Assembly: GCA_039621445.1 (NCBI GenBank)
Contig: CP154956.1
Span: forward strand, 68,084,452 to 68,148,451
Origin: Euglena gracilis
Lineage: Eukaryota > Euglenida > Euglenophyceae > Euglenales
Reading direction: 5' to 3'
Length of the DNA: 64,000 bases
Position 1 is the first letter of the stretch. Each line of letters starts with the position of its first letter. Made by a program: the position numbers and the translations under genes. The notes below the pieces were generated by a model, which saw nothing but the letters and a program-made list of their open reading frames with translations, did no database searches and was not told where the DNA came from. Positions 9,560 to 20,914 of this stretch are shown piece by piece.

Positions 9560-10057
9560 TTACACGTCACGGAAGACGACCCGCTTTACACAAAAAACAA
9601 CTCCCTCGATCGTTGTTTTGCGGAATGCCCGAGCAACGGCATTCACGTATGTGTGAAACGAGGTTGCCGAACGATTCCCTAAAACGAACAAAGTTCCCGA
9701 CTGCTGCTCACATTGAGCCACACATTGTTGAATGACGCTCGCTTCATCGAACAACAGGGTGGGTTCCAGCTCCCATCCCGTCCAGGCAACAAAGAAAGCA
9801 TCCAGCTCAGGATAAGAGTCTTGCCAACGTTGACACAGTTTGGCGAACTCCAAACAATTGGCAACAGCAGCAAGCTCTGCACCTACGGAGTCAGACTTTT
9901 TCTTCGTGTTGCCCTGTGCCAGCAAGGTGCCATGAAGGGGGTCAACCTTCGGCTTCTTGGCATCTTGCTGGTATACCGCGAGAGCAGCCAGGAACAGTTC
10001 CATCCTTGGGGGAGGTGGCAAAAGACCATTCACAAATTTTGCCGTGCGTTCAGCCAT
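9560..10057 (-). CDS. Recombinase core-binding-domain-like protein, possibly partial
   Basis: From the ATG at 10057 to the stop at 9560 the minus strand encodes 165 residues (MAERTAKFVNGLLPPPP...). A splice-acceptor-like TTTTTTTTGCAG lies 12 bases upstream of that ATG, so an upstream exon is possible. The C-terminal half has YPELDAFFVAWTGWE and TSFHTYVNAVARAFRKT, the same arrangement (acidic helix with GW, then S-F-x-x-Y-x-N-A) as the 6.7-kb frame. Both resemble the N-terminal DNA-clamping domain of tyrosine recombinases. No catalytic domain follows. It is bracketed by direct repeats at 8982 and 10105, as expected for cargo of a mobile element. Function is inferred only from this resemblance. 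Confidence 0.4.
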   Translation of the reverse strand: MAERTAKFVNGLLPPPPRMELFLAALAVYQQDAKKPKVDPLHGTLLAQGNTKKKSDSVGAELAAVANCLEFAKLCQRWQDSYPELDAFFVAWTGWELEPTLLFDEASVIQQCVAQCEQQSGTLFVLGNRSATSFHTYVNAVARAFRKTTIEGVVFCVKRVVFRDV

Positions 10058-10104
10058 AGTGGGAGGGCTGCAAAAAAAAAGAAAAAAGAAAAAAAGGGGG
10101 GGTG

Positions 10105-10187
10105 ACACGTTTTCCATGAGGGCATTTGTGGCAATGACACGTTTTCCATTAAGGCATCTGTGTTCAGGCACGTTTTCCATTAGGGCG
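10105..10187 (+). repeat. ACGTTTTCCATTAGGGC repeat array, right copy
   Basis: It has the same orientation as the 8.98-kb array and is identical over about 78 bases. Confidence 0.9.
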
Positions 10188-10301
10188 CCGTTTTTTGGGT
10201 CCAAATTTCACATTTTCCCGTTTTTGACCCCTTGCGTGAATCATGACCACGAATTTCAGGGCAGGCATTTGGCGGGCTCTGAACACGTTTTTAAACAAAT
10301 T

Positions 10302-10361
10302 GTGGCTGAGCCCAGATTTCAGCCTGAAAACGTGTTCAGGCTGAAATCTGGGCTCAGCCAC
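10302..10361. repeat. Perfect 26-bp hairpin
   Basis: GTGGCTGAGCCCAGATTTCA... (10302-10327) is the exact reverse complement of 10336-10361, with an 8-base loop AAACGTGT. It lies immediately left of the foldback-like element. Confidence 0.95.
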
Positions 10362-10370
10362 GGTGCAAGG

Positions 10371-11602
10371 CGGTAGACTGGGGGGGGGGGGTTGTGGGTA
10401 GTCGGCCGACTACCCAATGGTCGGCCGACTAGGCCTGGTCGGTAGCTAGTCGGCGAGACAGGGGGTAGTGGGTAGTCGGCCGACTAGTCGGCCGACTACC
10501 CACTCTAATGTACTAACGGGTCCAAACCGCCAACTTTTAAGCCCCCCCCCCCATGAAGAAAATTGTATGCAAACTAGTCGGTGGCTTGTCGGCGGTCATA
10601 AAAATGGTCTGTGGCGGGCCCAAATCACCCGGAAACGGTCCGGATGGGTCCAAAAAAGTGTCTTACGCCTAAATAAACACTCCCAGATGGAAATCTTTGG
10701 TCAGTGGGGGTCGGTGGGCCCTTGATGGGGGTCCGGAGGGGTAAAAAACCAATGATGAAACAGGGATTACATGAAAATCCTTTGCAGAAATGCAAGCATT
10801 CTGCATCACGAGAGGCAGAAAACTCCCCCCTCCACCCCCATCCGAGCCTCAAATAACAAAATTCTTTCTGTGTTGGCAACATACTCGGGGGCTGAGTCGT
10901 TTTTGTGGCTCACTTTGGCATAGGCGGGGGGGCTCCGCCCCCCCCCCCCGCACCCCCCCTCAAATAACAAATCCCTTCTATGTTGGCAACATACTCGGGG
11001 GCTAAGTCGTTTTTGTGGCTCACTTTGGCGTAGGCGGGGGGGGGGGGCGGAGCCCCCCCCCCCCCCGCACCCCCACCCCTCAAATAACAAAATCCCTTCT
11101 ATGTTGGCAATAGACTTGGAGGGATAAGACCTTTTTTTGTGCAAATTTTGACTTATATTGAAAAGGTGTTCTTTTGCCAAAAGTGGCCCAAAATGGACAT
11201 TTTCCCCCATTTTTTTTGCATATTCACCAAATAACAAAATGCCTTCTATATTGGCAATAGACTTGGAGGGATAAGACCATTTTTTGTGCAAATTTTGACT
11301 TATATTGAAAATCCAATGAGGAGAGGTGTTCTTTTGTCAAAAGTGGCCCAAAATGGGCATTTTCCCCCAATTTTTTTTTGCATATTCACCCCCGATTGGG
11401 GGTTCTGGAGCCATTTGGGTGGGTTTTGACTGGTGCTGAGGTGATTTAGATAAAAGTTTTTTCCCGGGGTGGGGGCTTAAAAGTCGGCGGTTTTGACCCG
11501 TTAGTACATTAGAGTGGGTAGTCGGCCGACTAGTCGGCCGACTACCCAATTGGTCCGCCGACTAGTCGGCCGACTACCCACTACCCCCCCTCCAGTCTAC
11601 CG
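10371..11602. mobile_element. Foldback-like element, copy A
   Basis: The ends are CGGTAGACTGGGGGG and CCCTCCAGTCTACCG. Inside lies a palindromic block, GTGGGTAGTCGGCCGACTAG and TCGGCCGACTACCCAC, then CTCTAATGTACTAACGGGTC and a shared AAACCGCC...TTTTAAG stretch. All of this is repeated in reverse at 11470-11600. The interior holds tandem duplications: a 110-120-bp unit with CAAATAACAAAATCCCTTCT between 10850 and 11110, and another with GACTTGGAGGGATAAGACC at about 11115 and 11268. No transposase frame is present, so it is non-autonomous. Confidence 0.8.
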
Positions 11603-12030
11603 TTTGGTACTGCCATGTTGCCCCTTGATCGATAGCACTTCTCAAGGGCTTTCAGCAGATGGCCTTAAATTTCAGCCATCCTGCATGCTATTCTATTTCA
11701 GAAATTCCCCAAATTTGGCCAAATGGAAGTTGTTGCACAAAATACCCCAATTTCTGGCCAAATACCCCCCAAAAACTGCTCAGATATGATTGCCACATGT
11801 TTACAAACCATATGGGACACTTTTTAGCACTTTTAATTTTGGGTCCCCCAGATGCCGGCTTCCCGGCGTCCTGGACGCCGGCTTCCCACCCGAACCGGCG
11901 TCCTGGACGCCGGTTCGGGCGGGAAGCCAGAGCCCCAATACACGTTTTCAGAAGCAAATCTGCTCACGACTATTCTTTTTGAGCGTGAACGATTATTCCT
12001 GTTCGGTGGCGAACAATTTTTTTTAGTGAA
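11603..12030. other. Intergenic, with a GGCGTCCTGGACGCCGG palindrome
   Basis: GACGCCGG/CCGGCGTC palindromes at 11850-11930 belong to the same family as 5.9 and 16.5 kb. GGGAAGCCAGAGCCCC near 11930 recurs as GTGAAGCCAGAGCCCC at 19196. No gene seen. Confidence 0.5.
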
Positions 12031-12037
12031 CAAATAG

Positions 12038-12094
12038 ATTTTTAGTGGGTACCCCCCGTATTCAGCCTGAATAAGGGGGATACCCACTAAAAAT
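12038..12094. repeat. Hairpin ATTTTTAGTGGGTACCCCC
   Basis: The left arm ATTTTTAGTGGGTACCCCCC pairs with GGGGGATACCCACTAAAAAT (one indel). CGTATTCAG/CTGAATAA forms the top of the stem. Confidence 0.85.
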
Positions 12095-12148
12095 GTATAT
12101 AATCCCACATCACCGCTCAATTGAACCTTCTCTATCAGACGACCAGCG

Positions 12149-12478
12149 ATGACAACTGTGTTTGGTCAAATTGTACGGAATGCTTATTCTGAACTTCCAG
12201 AAAATGAAACGGGACATCCTAAGCTATCCACCTCCCCCTGCGTATTCTGGATGAGTAAAAAAAATGGTTGGGCATTTAGCTTCCAACTTACAGCATACAT
12301 ATTATTTGAACATTTGGTTAAACTCTCAGGGGTGGCTATTATTCCGGGGGGGGGGTTATTAATTGGATTCTGGATGTTTTGCGTCGAAAAAAACGGACCC
12401 CCTGCAGATATGTCCTCAAAATGCCCATTTTTCCAAAAAAATGACCTTTTTTTACGACCCTCCTGCCAAGATGACTGA
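12149..12478 (+). other. Open frame of unknown significance
   Basis: The ATG frame encodes 109 residues (MTTVFGQIVRNAYSELPE..., WAFSFQLTAYILFEHLVKL). It runs through a G-run CTATTATTCCGGG repeat, so only the first 65 residues could be meaningful. No family is recognised. It may be a gene fragment or chance. Confidence 0.15.
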
Positions 12479-12479
12479 T

Positions 12480-14470
12480 TTTTGTGTACAAAAAAAAACT
12501 GTTCCAGAAAAAATTTTGTCCTGACCAGTGGCAAAAAGTTTTGAGCCCGAGCATCCGAGGGGAGGGGGGGCTATTCTTCAGATTTTTGTGTAAAATCCCT
12601 GGGCGGTATTATTTGGGAAGGGGTATTATTCGGGGAGCAGCTATTATTCGGAAGTTAACTTCTGAGAAATAGAAACTTTGAAGCCACCTTTGAGAACTTG
12701 CTCAGAATTCCCCTGGCTTTGATTTGGTGCTGTGCAGGCAAACGAAACAAAAATTTAAAATCGTTGCTAAAATTCTCCATTCTGTGATTTCCAGATCCAT
12801 GGAGGGCTGTTAAACTTACTGTCAAAAACCTAAACAGGACCAAAACCTAAATATATATTCCAACAAAGCTGAATATACAATCCAATATATATTTTAGTTT
12901 TGAACAATTTCCAGCAATTTTCTGCAAAATTCCATGGTAATTATTTGACGCAAAGCAATGTCCAAATTATTGCCAAAACTGCCACAGAATAAAATCCTGC
13001 CAAAATAAATGCATAAACTACCAAAGAATTTGGGGTGTTTACACTTGGAGAGGAGAACGGTTTAGACTCTGGAAGGTTTAAAAGATCCAAATTGTATTTG
13101 ATTTCCAAATCTTGGGGAAATCACATGTCCGTTTCTTCCCTTTTTAACACTGTGTTTTTGAAAAGATGTGGGAGAACGCCATCATCAATATTTTCTGCAA
13201 AGAATTTGGAGAAAAATAATAATACACCACAAAAAAAAGCAAAAACAGCACCAAAAAACAAAATGCAAAAGAATGCAAAAAGAATGCAAATTTGATTTAA
13301 TATGGCTTACAGTAACATTACTGTAACATTAAATAACTTGGTCCCACTGTGCTTAAAAGTCACCAAAACGTTGATAATCGTGGTTTTGGGGTCACGTTGA
13401 TTCCAACGCAATGTGCTGGCCTGTGTCACAATGGACACGCCGCCAGGAGAGGAAATTAGAACGAGACGTTAAGGCACTGCGGCACTCCATGAAAAGGGAG
13501 GGAGAGGGAAAAGGGTGGGAAATGCTGCAACCAGCCTGCTTTGTACAAACATTCCAATGGAGAAAACGACCCATGTCAACCACAGTCCAGACAACGCCGA
13601 GGCAGGAATAAAAAAAAAGAGACTAGAACACTGTCAGGGGAATAGATGATGCAACAACTGAATGTATTCCATGTGAATGATTGATTTTTTGGTCGCTGTC
13701 GTTTGATCAGTCCGTTGGTAAACCTAGGAAAAAAATTCCCAGGCTGCGTTGGCTTCCAAAATAAAATCCCAAGGGTAACAAAATACCAAATTCCCAGTAG
13801 GTGACCTCACTGGATGTAGTTTACCAATTGCTGACAATTCAGACAAAAAAGACCTTTTTTTTGCAGGTTCCCAATACCTAATCCCCCAAATAGTCTCTTT
13901 GGGTGTCCCTCTGAATGGATGAGAAATATAGGGGGTGGAAGATTGAGAAAAAATGTCGGACCGCGCCAGGGGGGAAATCACGAATCCTGCGAGGCTTTCA
14001 AGATTTTCAAGGTGTCGAGGTTTGCAATCCTTCTTCTCCAGGCCACAGGCAGGTGTAGGGATCAGACCCACCCGCTCCAGTCAAGGGGGGACACTGAACA
14101 GTGGCATGACCAAAGTGGACCAATTTTGGCCACCTATGAAACGCTGGTCCAAAGCTTTTACCCAAAATTACCCCATTTTGACTAAAAATGCCATTTTGGG
14201 CACACTTTTTGAGCGAAATTTGTCGAAATTGCCAAAACAAATCTGACGCAAAGCGGCCAAAGGAAAAGACGGTTTGGGGTCCTGGGTACCCCCCCCCCAA
14301 TGTCGGTCCGGACCCTTGGAAGATGGGGGAGCACCCCCCCCCCCGCGGTCAAGGGGGGGACCTAAAGCTGTCACCCCCTCCCTGTATCACAAGCCTGCTG
14401 GGCAGTCCATTGTTCAACTCATTTGCAGCCAATTTGACCCATTTTGACACCGACAAAAGGCAACACTGAT
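12480..14470. other. No convincing gene; AT-rich intergenic DNA
   Basis: CTATTATTCGG repeats end near 12660. ATATATATTCC-type AT-rich sequence runs 12840-13330. A C-run pair at 14287-14345 marks another G/C-run element. A short frame at 13411-13611 (RRQERKLERDVKALRHSMKR) is open on both strands and unsupported. Confidence 0.35.
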
Positions 14471-14471
14471 A

Positions 14472-14940
14472 TCAACGAAAAAAGGAAAGGAAAAGGATGG
14501 TGGCCAGCCACAGCCAGACCTCCTCCCCATGGGCCCTCCCCTTTGGCCCAAGCGATGATGCCTTGTCAGTTTCTTTTTTAGTCAGAACCCCATCCAACAC
14601 AGCGAATTCTTCTTCGGGTTCCTCCAAAGTAGCATGGGGCATGAATGCGGTGAGGCTAGGGGCTCGGCAGGCGGCAATGGAATACCCAAGCAGGCGGGAC
14701 TGGTTTCGGCCCAGGCAGGCATTGCACACTCATTTTCCATCCCGGTCCGGGGACCGGGGAACGAGGGGCCAGAGAGCCGAATCCTTCGCATCACTATTAC
14801 CAGGGCCAGCCGGCGGCAGAGGGGCCACGTGGAAGCTTTCAGGGCAACCCGCTTGGGAGGAGGATTTCCGCCCTCGCCCCTGGTGGTTTGTGTCGCATCT
14901 GCAGGTACCCCCCCCCCCATGTCCAACGACCGGTAACATC
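14472..14940 (-). other. GC-richer, possibly exonic segment
   Basis: This stretch is clearly richer in G+C than its surroundings and lacks homopolymers. On the minus strand a frame reads HATLEEPEEEFAVLDGVLTK, then KETDKASSLGPKGRAHGEEV before a stop at 14472. A plus-strand frame of 238 codons covers the same DNA. I cannot tell which, if either, is coding, and I recognise no family. Confidence 0.2.
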
Positions 14941-15755
14941 TGTCCTCCGACCTGGGTAGGTGGTTGTTGGACCAAAAAAAAAAATTCGACGGGCACCTGG
15001 GGGCCAAAAAGCCAATTTTTGCCTTTTGGCCCTTTGCGCCAAAATTTTTGGGCAAATTTGACAAATTTTTGTTCAAAAAAGTTGCCAAATTTTTGGCCGA
15101 TTTTGGGCGAAAGAACCAAAAATTTGGCCAGACCTCCGAAACGGTGTCCTCCAACAGGGGGGGGGGTGATCGTTGGACATAGGGGGGTCGTTGGACGGGG
15201 GGGGGTTAGCTAATCGGCCATTGGCACCCATGTGAGCATTTTTTTAAAAAAAACAATGTGTTTAAATAATTAAAAAAAACTAAAAAAAACATCAAAGAAA
15301 AAACAAAAGGGAAATTTCATTGAGAAAACTCGTTATGAAACACCCAAACCATACTTTGAATCCTACTCAGTTCAAAAAGTGCCAAAAATGGTCGAAAACA
15401 TCCAAAAAAGCAAAAAAAATGCAATTTTATGACTTTTTCCATTTTTTATGGGAGGTAGTTTTGGGCAAAACTGACCCAAAAGTTGCCAAAAATGACCAAA
15501 AATTCGCATTCAAAAAATTTCCTTTGCAAAACCTGTGGGCGTTTTTTTTTTTTGCTTTTTTAAAAAAACATTGTTTACTACAAAAAAGGGGTGGCGGACG
15601 CCGGGTTCAGGACAGAACCGGCGTCCGCCACCCCTTGTTTAAAGCGGCGTTTTAGAGACGCCGGGTTCAGGACAGAACCGGCGTTCACCCCCTTCGGGCC
15701 AGGGAGCACTTAGAAATACGTTCACTAGCGTTCCCCTTTAGTCCCAGGGGGGAAC
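14940..15755. other. Non-coding; G/C-run elements and A/T-rich repeats
   Basis: GGGGGTGATCGTTGGACATA and GGGGGTCGTTGGAC mark element ends around 15160-15205. GACGCCGGGTTCAGGACAGA occurs twice at 15598-15690. No gene seen. Confidence 0.4.
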
Positions 15756-16270
15756 AGCCAAAACGTCCCAAAGCAAATTCTGAAAAAAACAACCAGAGGA
15801 TTCAAACATAAAATCTCTGAAACTCTAAAAAAGCCATGGGGGTTCCAGCCGTATTCCCCAACCATATTTCTGACAGAGAAAAACCCAGCGTCCAGCCAAA
15901 ATTTCCCAACCGTGATAATAAACCCAGCGAGGTCCAACCACAGTTTCCCCTCCGTATGTCTGAAACAACCCAGGGGCTCCAGCCAACATTTACCAGCCGC
16001 AATTCTGAAAAACGCACGGGGGGTTCCAGCCGCGTTTAACAACCGTATTTCTAAAAACCAAAGGGGGTCCAGCCAACATTTCCCAACCGTAATTCTCAGA
16101 AAAAACCCAGGGGTGGGCAGTCAACATTAAACCGAATTTTTGAAATAACCCAGGGCGGGTCCAGCCAAAATTTCCCTGCCGTATGTCTGAAAAAACCCAG
16201 GGGGGGTCCACCCAAAATTCCCAACCGTACTTCTGAAAAAATCCAGTGGGGTCCAGCCAAAATTTCTGTA
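15755..16270 (+). repeat. Degenerate tandem array, about 48-bp period
   Basis: About eleven units share GGGGTCCAGCCAAAATTTCC, CAACCGTATTTCTGAAAAA and CCCAGG. Unit lengths drift from about 43 to 52 bases. All minus-strand frames are open through part of it but encode only the repeat. Confidence 0.85.
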
Positions 16271-16497
16271 ATGCGTCTCCTTGCCGGCAATATGTTTTGC
16301 CCTGTAATCAGTGCAGCTGTAGCAACCTGTATGCCTAGCAATCCTCCCCCCCCCACCTCAGAAACTGCAAAACGCTTGCTGTCAGTCATCCATGATATTT
16401 TGCACTCAGCAATTGTGCCTTTATCCCCTTTCATCCAAGGAGATTTTTGTTTCTCGGGGTCACATTGGCACACTTTTTTACACAAAATACAGTCCCA

Positions 16498-16628
16498 AAC
16501 CGGACGCCGGGTTTTGGACAGAACCGGCGTTCCTAACGCCGGGTTTTAGGACAGAACCGGCGTCCGGAAAACCCGTGGGGGGGGGACGCCGGTTCTGTCC
16601 TGAACCCGGCGTCTCAAACGCCGGTTTA
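16498..16628. repeat. Palindromic GACGCCGGTTC element, copy 2
   Basis: It matches 5889-6025 nearly base for base, including the GGAAAACCCRTGGGGGGG centre. Confidence 0.9.
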
Positions 16629-16731
16629 GAAATAAAAAAAAAACAACGTCAAAAAACACAGGCGTGCCCACTATGTTGGCACCCCCTTTTTTACACACAA
16701 ATTGTGGCTGAGAGTGCCAGACGGTAGACTG

Positions 16732-18013
16732 GGGGGGGGTAGTGGGTAGTCGGCCGACTAGTCGGCCGACTACCCACTCTAATGTACTAACGGGTCAAAA
16801 CCGCCGACTTTTAAGCCCCCCCCCTGGGAAAAAAATTTGTCCAAATCGCCTCAACACCATACATCTCTCTAAGGTTTTGCGAACCCCCCCCGGGGGGGCG
16901 GCTGCAGCCAGCCCCGATTTGGGCCCAGCCCAGCCGCAGCAGCACCCCCCCCCCCGGGGGGGTGCTGCTAGCCCAGCTAGCCAGCCCCTTTTTTGGGGGT
17001 CCAGCCCAAAATTTTTCGGCGCAAAGCGCCGAAATTTTTTGGAAAACTGTGTTCAAAAGTGGCCAAAAATGGGGTTTGGGGGGCGTTTGGGGCATTTTTG
17101 GGGGGTTTCAGATGCACCATTTTTTAAAAACTGTGTTCTGCAGGTCAATTTTGGGCATTTTTCCGATTTCAGTCCAGCTCGCCCCGGTTCGGGTACAGCC
17201 GGGGCCCAGCCCCCCCCCCGGGGGGGGGGTGGGCTAGCCAGCCCAAATTTCTAGCCAGCCCAAATTTCTAGCCCTAGCCCAGCACCCCCCCCGGGGTCCT
17301 TAAAGAGATGTATGCTCAACACCAGTCAAAACCCACCCAAATGGCTCCAGACTCCCCCAATCGGGGAGGGGTGGGGGTGCGGGGGGGGGGGGGCGGAGCC
17401 CCCCCGCCTATGCCAAAGTGAGCCACAAAAACGACTTAGCCCCCGAGTATGTTGCCAACACAGAAGGGATTTTGTTATTTGAGGCTCGGATGGGGGTGGA
17501 GGGGGGAGTTTTCTGCCTCTCGTGATGCAGAATGCTTGCATTTCTGCAAAGGATTTTCATGTAATCCTTGTTTCATCATTGGTTTTTTACCCCTCCGGAC
17601 CCCCATCAAGGGCCCACCGACCCCCACCGACCAAAGATTTCCATCTGGGGGTGTTTATTTAGGCGTAAGACACTTTTTTGGACCCATCCGGACCGTTTCC
17701 GGGTGATTTGGGCCCGCCACAGACCATTTTTATGACCGCCGACAAGCCACCGACTAGTTTGCATTGAATTTCCTTCATGGGGGGGGCTTAAAAGTCGGCG
17801 GTTTGGACCCGTTAGTACATTAGAGTGGGTAGTCGGCCGACTAGTCGGCCGACTACCCACCCCCACCCCCCCCCCCCCCCCCCCCCCACCCCCCCCCCCC
17901 CCCCCGCCCCCCCCCCCCCCAACCCCACCCACCACCACACCCCCCCCCCCCTGGTTCAGCGACTAGCACCGAACCAGGCCTAGTCGGCCGACAATTGGGT
18001 AGTCGGGGGGGGC
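16732..18013. mobile_element. Foldback-like element, copy B, inverted relative to copy A
   Basis: It begins CGGTAGACTGGGGGG, then the TAGTCGGCCGACTA palindromes and CTCTAATGTACTAACGGGTC. The interior 17326-17830 is the reverse complement of 10510-11000 in copy A. The right end is disrupted by poly-C (17862-17952) and ends in a variant GGCCTAGTCGGCCGAC block with GGTAGTCGGGGGGG. The left half carries a nested insertion at 16860-17314. Confidence 0.8.
16858..17314. mobile_element. Nested palindromic insertion with target duplication
   Basis: The ends CATACATCTCTCTAAGG and CCTTAAAGAGATGTATG are inverted. CTCAACAC stands on both sides (16850-16857 and 17315-17322). If CA is counted into the target, the duplication is 10 bp. 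Copy A of the host element has the empty site, a single CTCAGCACCAGTCAAAACCC (reverse strand near 11425-11445). The interior is G/C-run palindromes and a perfect TTCGGCGC-AAA-GCGCCGAA hairpin at 17015-17033. Confidence 0.85.
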
Positions 18014-18325
18014 AAAAGGGTCCGAACATGCGATCGGCGATTTTCAGGGCGCTGTGCAGTGTGGCTGAGTTCCGAGGGTGCCAAGTGAAAGGTCTTGGGG
18101 ACAGCTTTCAATTGATATGTTGTATGGCACCTGAGGTTTGGGATTTCACAAATTGAGATATTTTTTTTAAGTTTATCATGGTATGCAATGTTTGAGAGAA
18201 AGAGAACCGGCGTGCACCTTTTATGTACATGGTGCTCCAGCGGGTCAGAAATGTACATTCCATGTCGTCCCGAGGGGACTCGGTGGGGCGTTCTATGTAT
18301 GTAATAGAGTATGTAGCATGTAGTA

Positions 18326-18780
18326 GGGTTTTTTCGATTAATCGATTAATCGACTAATCGTTCGTCATTGCTGATTAATCGAATCGTTCGGCACAGGGCG
18401 ATTTATCGTTCATTTTGGATGTCAACCATGACGACATCTGCTGAAAACATACAATTTTGAACAATAATCAGTCAGATAGTACATTACTTGCTGGTATAAC
18501 ATGAAAGTGGTTGTTAAAACTGGCCAACGAGTCAGCGAACGTGCCAGTGAAACGCTGCGCGATGCTTATCAGATGCAGCAATTCCTAATGAGCTTCGGCG
18601 GTGAAAATTGAGCAAAAATAGTGAGCGTGGCACGCAAAGAAATGGTCTGAGTTCTATATTTGAAATCCTCACACCAGGTTTTAATAACAAAAAATCGGAA
18701 GGGACCAATTAATTGTAAATCGTCCGAGACACCCTGATTAATCGCGATTAATCGTTCACAAGTTCAAAACTATTAATTGG
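18326..18780. repeat. ATTAATCG-rich element
   Basis: TTCGATTAATCGATTAATCG and GACTAATCG start at 18334. GATTAATCGCGATTAATCG lies at 18736-18754. These inverted motifs resemble subterminal repeats of DNA transposons, but target duplications are not resolved. No coding frame. Confidence 0.45.
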
Positions 18781-19700
18781 CACAACCTTACATGTACAAA
18801 GCGTTCAAAGCAGGCGTGCCGATGTTACAAACAAATGGATGTGAGTGTGCTGGTGCAGGTGTGGGTGAGAAGGTCAAAGGGAAAATGAGCGAAGCTCATC
18901 AACGTAGGATGTCCCTTGCGGTCCTCAGTGAGGTTTGTGTCAAAGATGTCAAAGTTTGGAATACACGATCGCGAATAATAAGCACTGTGTGCATTATGGC
19001 TGAATCCTGTGGCCATCTGTCAAAAGCCCTTGATAAGAGCTTTCAATTGATGGTAACATAGCATCAGACATGTGAAAACTTCAATCGGCCGATAGACATG
19101 GCCATGCGCCCAAAGGAGGTCAAAAATGCTCAAAAATGTTCAAAAAATGGTATTTAGGGCGAATTTGGCTGTGATTCCTTGAACGCCGGTTCGGGCGTGA
19201 AGCCAGAGCCCCTAATCCACGGTTTCAACAAACTGTGTGAATGTGTGAATCGTATGAATCTGGCTGCCGCCTGTTCTGAAACACGGTTGAAACCGAACCG
19301 GCGTTCTGAACACAGTTTTCGTATCAAAAGATTTTGAAGAAATGCACCACACCCAAGGGGTATTTTTGCACATACAAGAAGCCAACCACAATGCAAAAGG
19401 GCTGCCATTGAATGGTTCATCATTGAAGAGGTGTTTCTGTGGAAAGCCAACGGAAACACCTTGCAAATCTAAGAGCTAATAGGTGTATAAAACACTGGGG
19501 CAGAAGTGAGCACACCTTGCACGTAACTGTGACTGTGCGCATCTCTCCAGAATCTTTGGAAAAATGTTCCCATACCAAACTCTTTTCGGTTGCCATGTTG
19601 CGGGGTAGTTGACAATTCGTCGGATAGGGGAGATTAATCGTTTTATTCGTTCACGAGGTTGAACGAATACTATTCTACCAACCTTACTCTGTAGCAATAA
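18781..19700. other. No gene recognised
   Basis: A plus frame at 18777-19061 has ordinary composition (KVKGKMSEAHQRRMSLAVLS) but no family and an equally open antisense frame. Fragments of the CCGGTTCGGGCGTGAAGCC repeat occur at 19185-19215 and near 19295. Confidence 0.3.
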
Positions 19701-19707
19701 CTGCCTC

Positions 19708-19803
19708 TTAGACGCAGACTCCGTCCTGAGTCCTGCGTCTTACGCAGTTTTTTTAAGTCCGCATACAAGAGGCGCAGGAACTCAGGACGGAGTCTGCGCC
19801 TTT
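19708..19803. repeat. Hairpin GACGCAGACTCCGTCCTGAG
   Basis: The left arm GACGCAGACTCCGTCCTGAG pairs with CTCAGGACGGAGTCTGCGCC. CCTGCGTC and GGCGCAGG extend the structure around a 35-base loop. Confidence 0.9.
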
Positions 19804-20118
19804 GACAGCGGATGAAAAACACAAATGTTCATTGTGCTCAATCACCATGTTGCACACGTAGAGTTGGTGAACGCCCCACTTTTCCAAAAGCCAACAGGAG
19901 ATTTAGGTCTTGTGTGAGCAACCAAAATGGCCAAAATGGCAGGTCAGGGTTCAAAAAAAAAAGTCTAAATGTTGGTTGTGTATTTTTTTCCATTAACGTC
20001 AACTTGTTTTCGAAAAGCCATGTCTTTAAACTGTCTGTTGCACAGCTCCAAAGGGCTTGAAACACACCAATGCAGCTCATGTTGGAATGAAGTTGGACAA
20101 ATCCAAAGTGAATCGAAC

Positions 20119-20510
20119 TTTATAGTATAGTATAGCATAGTATAGTGTACTATCGTACAGTACAGTACAGTATAGTATAGTATAGTATAGTATAGTATAG
20201 TATAGTATAGTATAGTATAGTATAGTATAGTATAGTATAGTATAGTATAGTATAGTATAGTATAGTATAGTATAGTATAGTATAGCACAGTATAGTATAG
20301 TATAGCACAGTATAGCACAGTATAGTATAGTATAGTACAGTATAGTATAGTATAGTATAGTATAGTATAGTATAGTATAGTATAGTATAGTATAGTATAG
20401 TATAGTATAGTATAGTATAGTATAGTATAGTATAGTATAGTATAGTATAGTATGGTATAGTATAGTATAGTATAGTACAGTACAGTACAGTATAGTACAG
20501 TATAGTATAA
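20119..20510 (+). repeat. (TATAG)n tandem array 1
   Basis: About 78 units of TATAG with interspersed TACAG, CACAG and GTGTA variants. Because the unit is 5 bases, several frames stay open as YYTIL-type repeats. These are not genes. Confidence 0.97.
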
Positions 20511-20914
20511 ACCCCCCCACCTATAACCCCCCCATCCTATAACCCCCCCACCCCACCTATACCCCCCCTGAGCCCGACCACCAAACCGGGACCTATAACC
20601 CCCCCCACAAGGCCAGCCATGAACCGGAGAGCAGAAAAAGGGAATCCGCACCTCACTCGAAATGGCACGTTGCCAAGGTGAGAAATGCTGGATGCAGGAA
20701 GCAATCCAAGGATCCTTGCTTTTGTTTTTTCTTTTTGCCCCTCATCCTGCACATGGACAAGAGTCATCAGATGTGGGCCGCGTGGTCAAGGTTCAATGGT
20801 TCTTGGCTGGGCAACCAAACCGGGACCTATAACCCCCCACCTATAACCCCCCCCTCGGGCCGACAACCAAACAGGATCCTATAAACCCCCCGGGGGTTAT
20901 AGGTGGGGGGTTTA
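20511..20914. repeat. Spacer between TATAG arrays with ACCTATAACCCCCC repeats
   Basis: ACCTATAACCCCCC occurs at least five times on the plus strand. GGGTTATAGGTGGGGG at 20894 is its inverse. The ordinary sequence at 20600-20810 holds no recognised gene. Confidence 0.7.

Noticed and set aside
14497-15213. 238-codon plus-strand gene
   Set aside because: The minus strand is open over much of the same stretch, there is no family resemblance, and the 3' third runs through C- and G-run repeats. Kept only as a low-confidence GC-rich segment.
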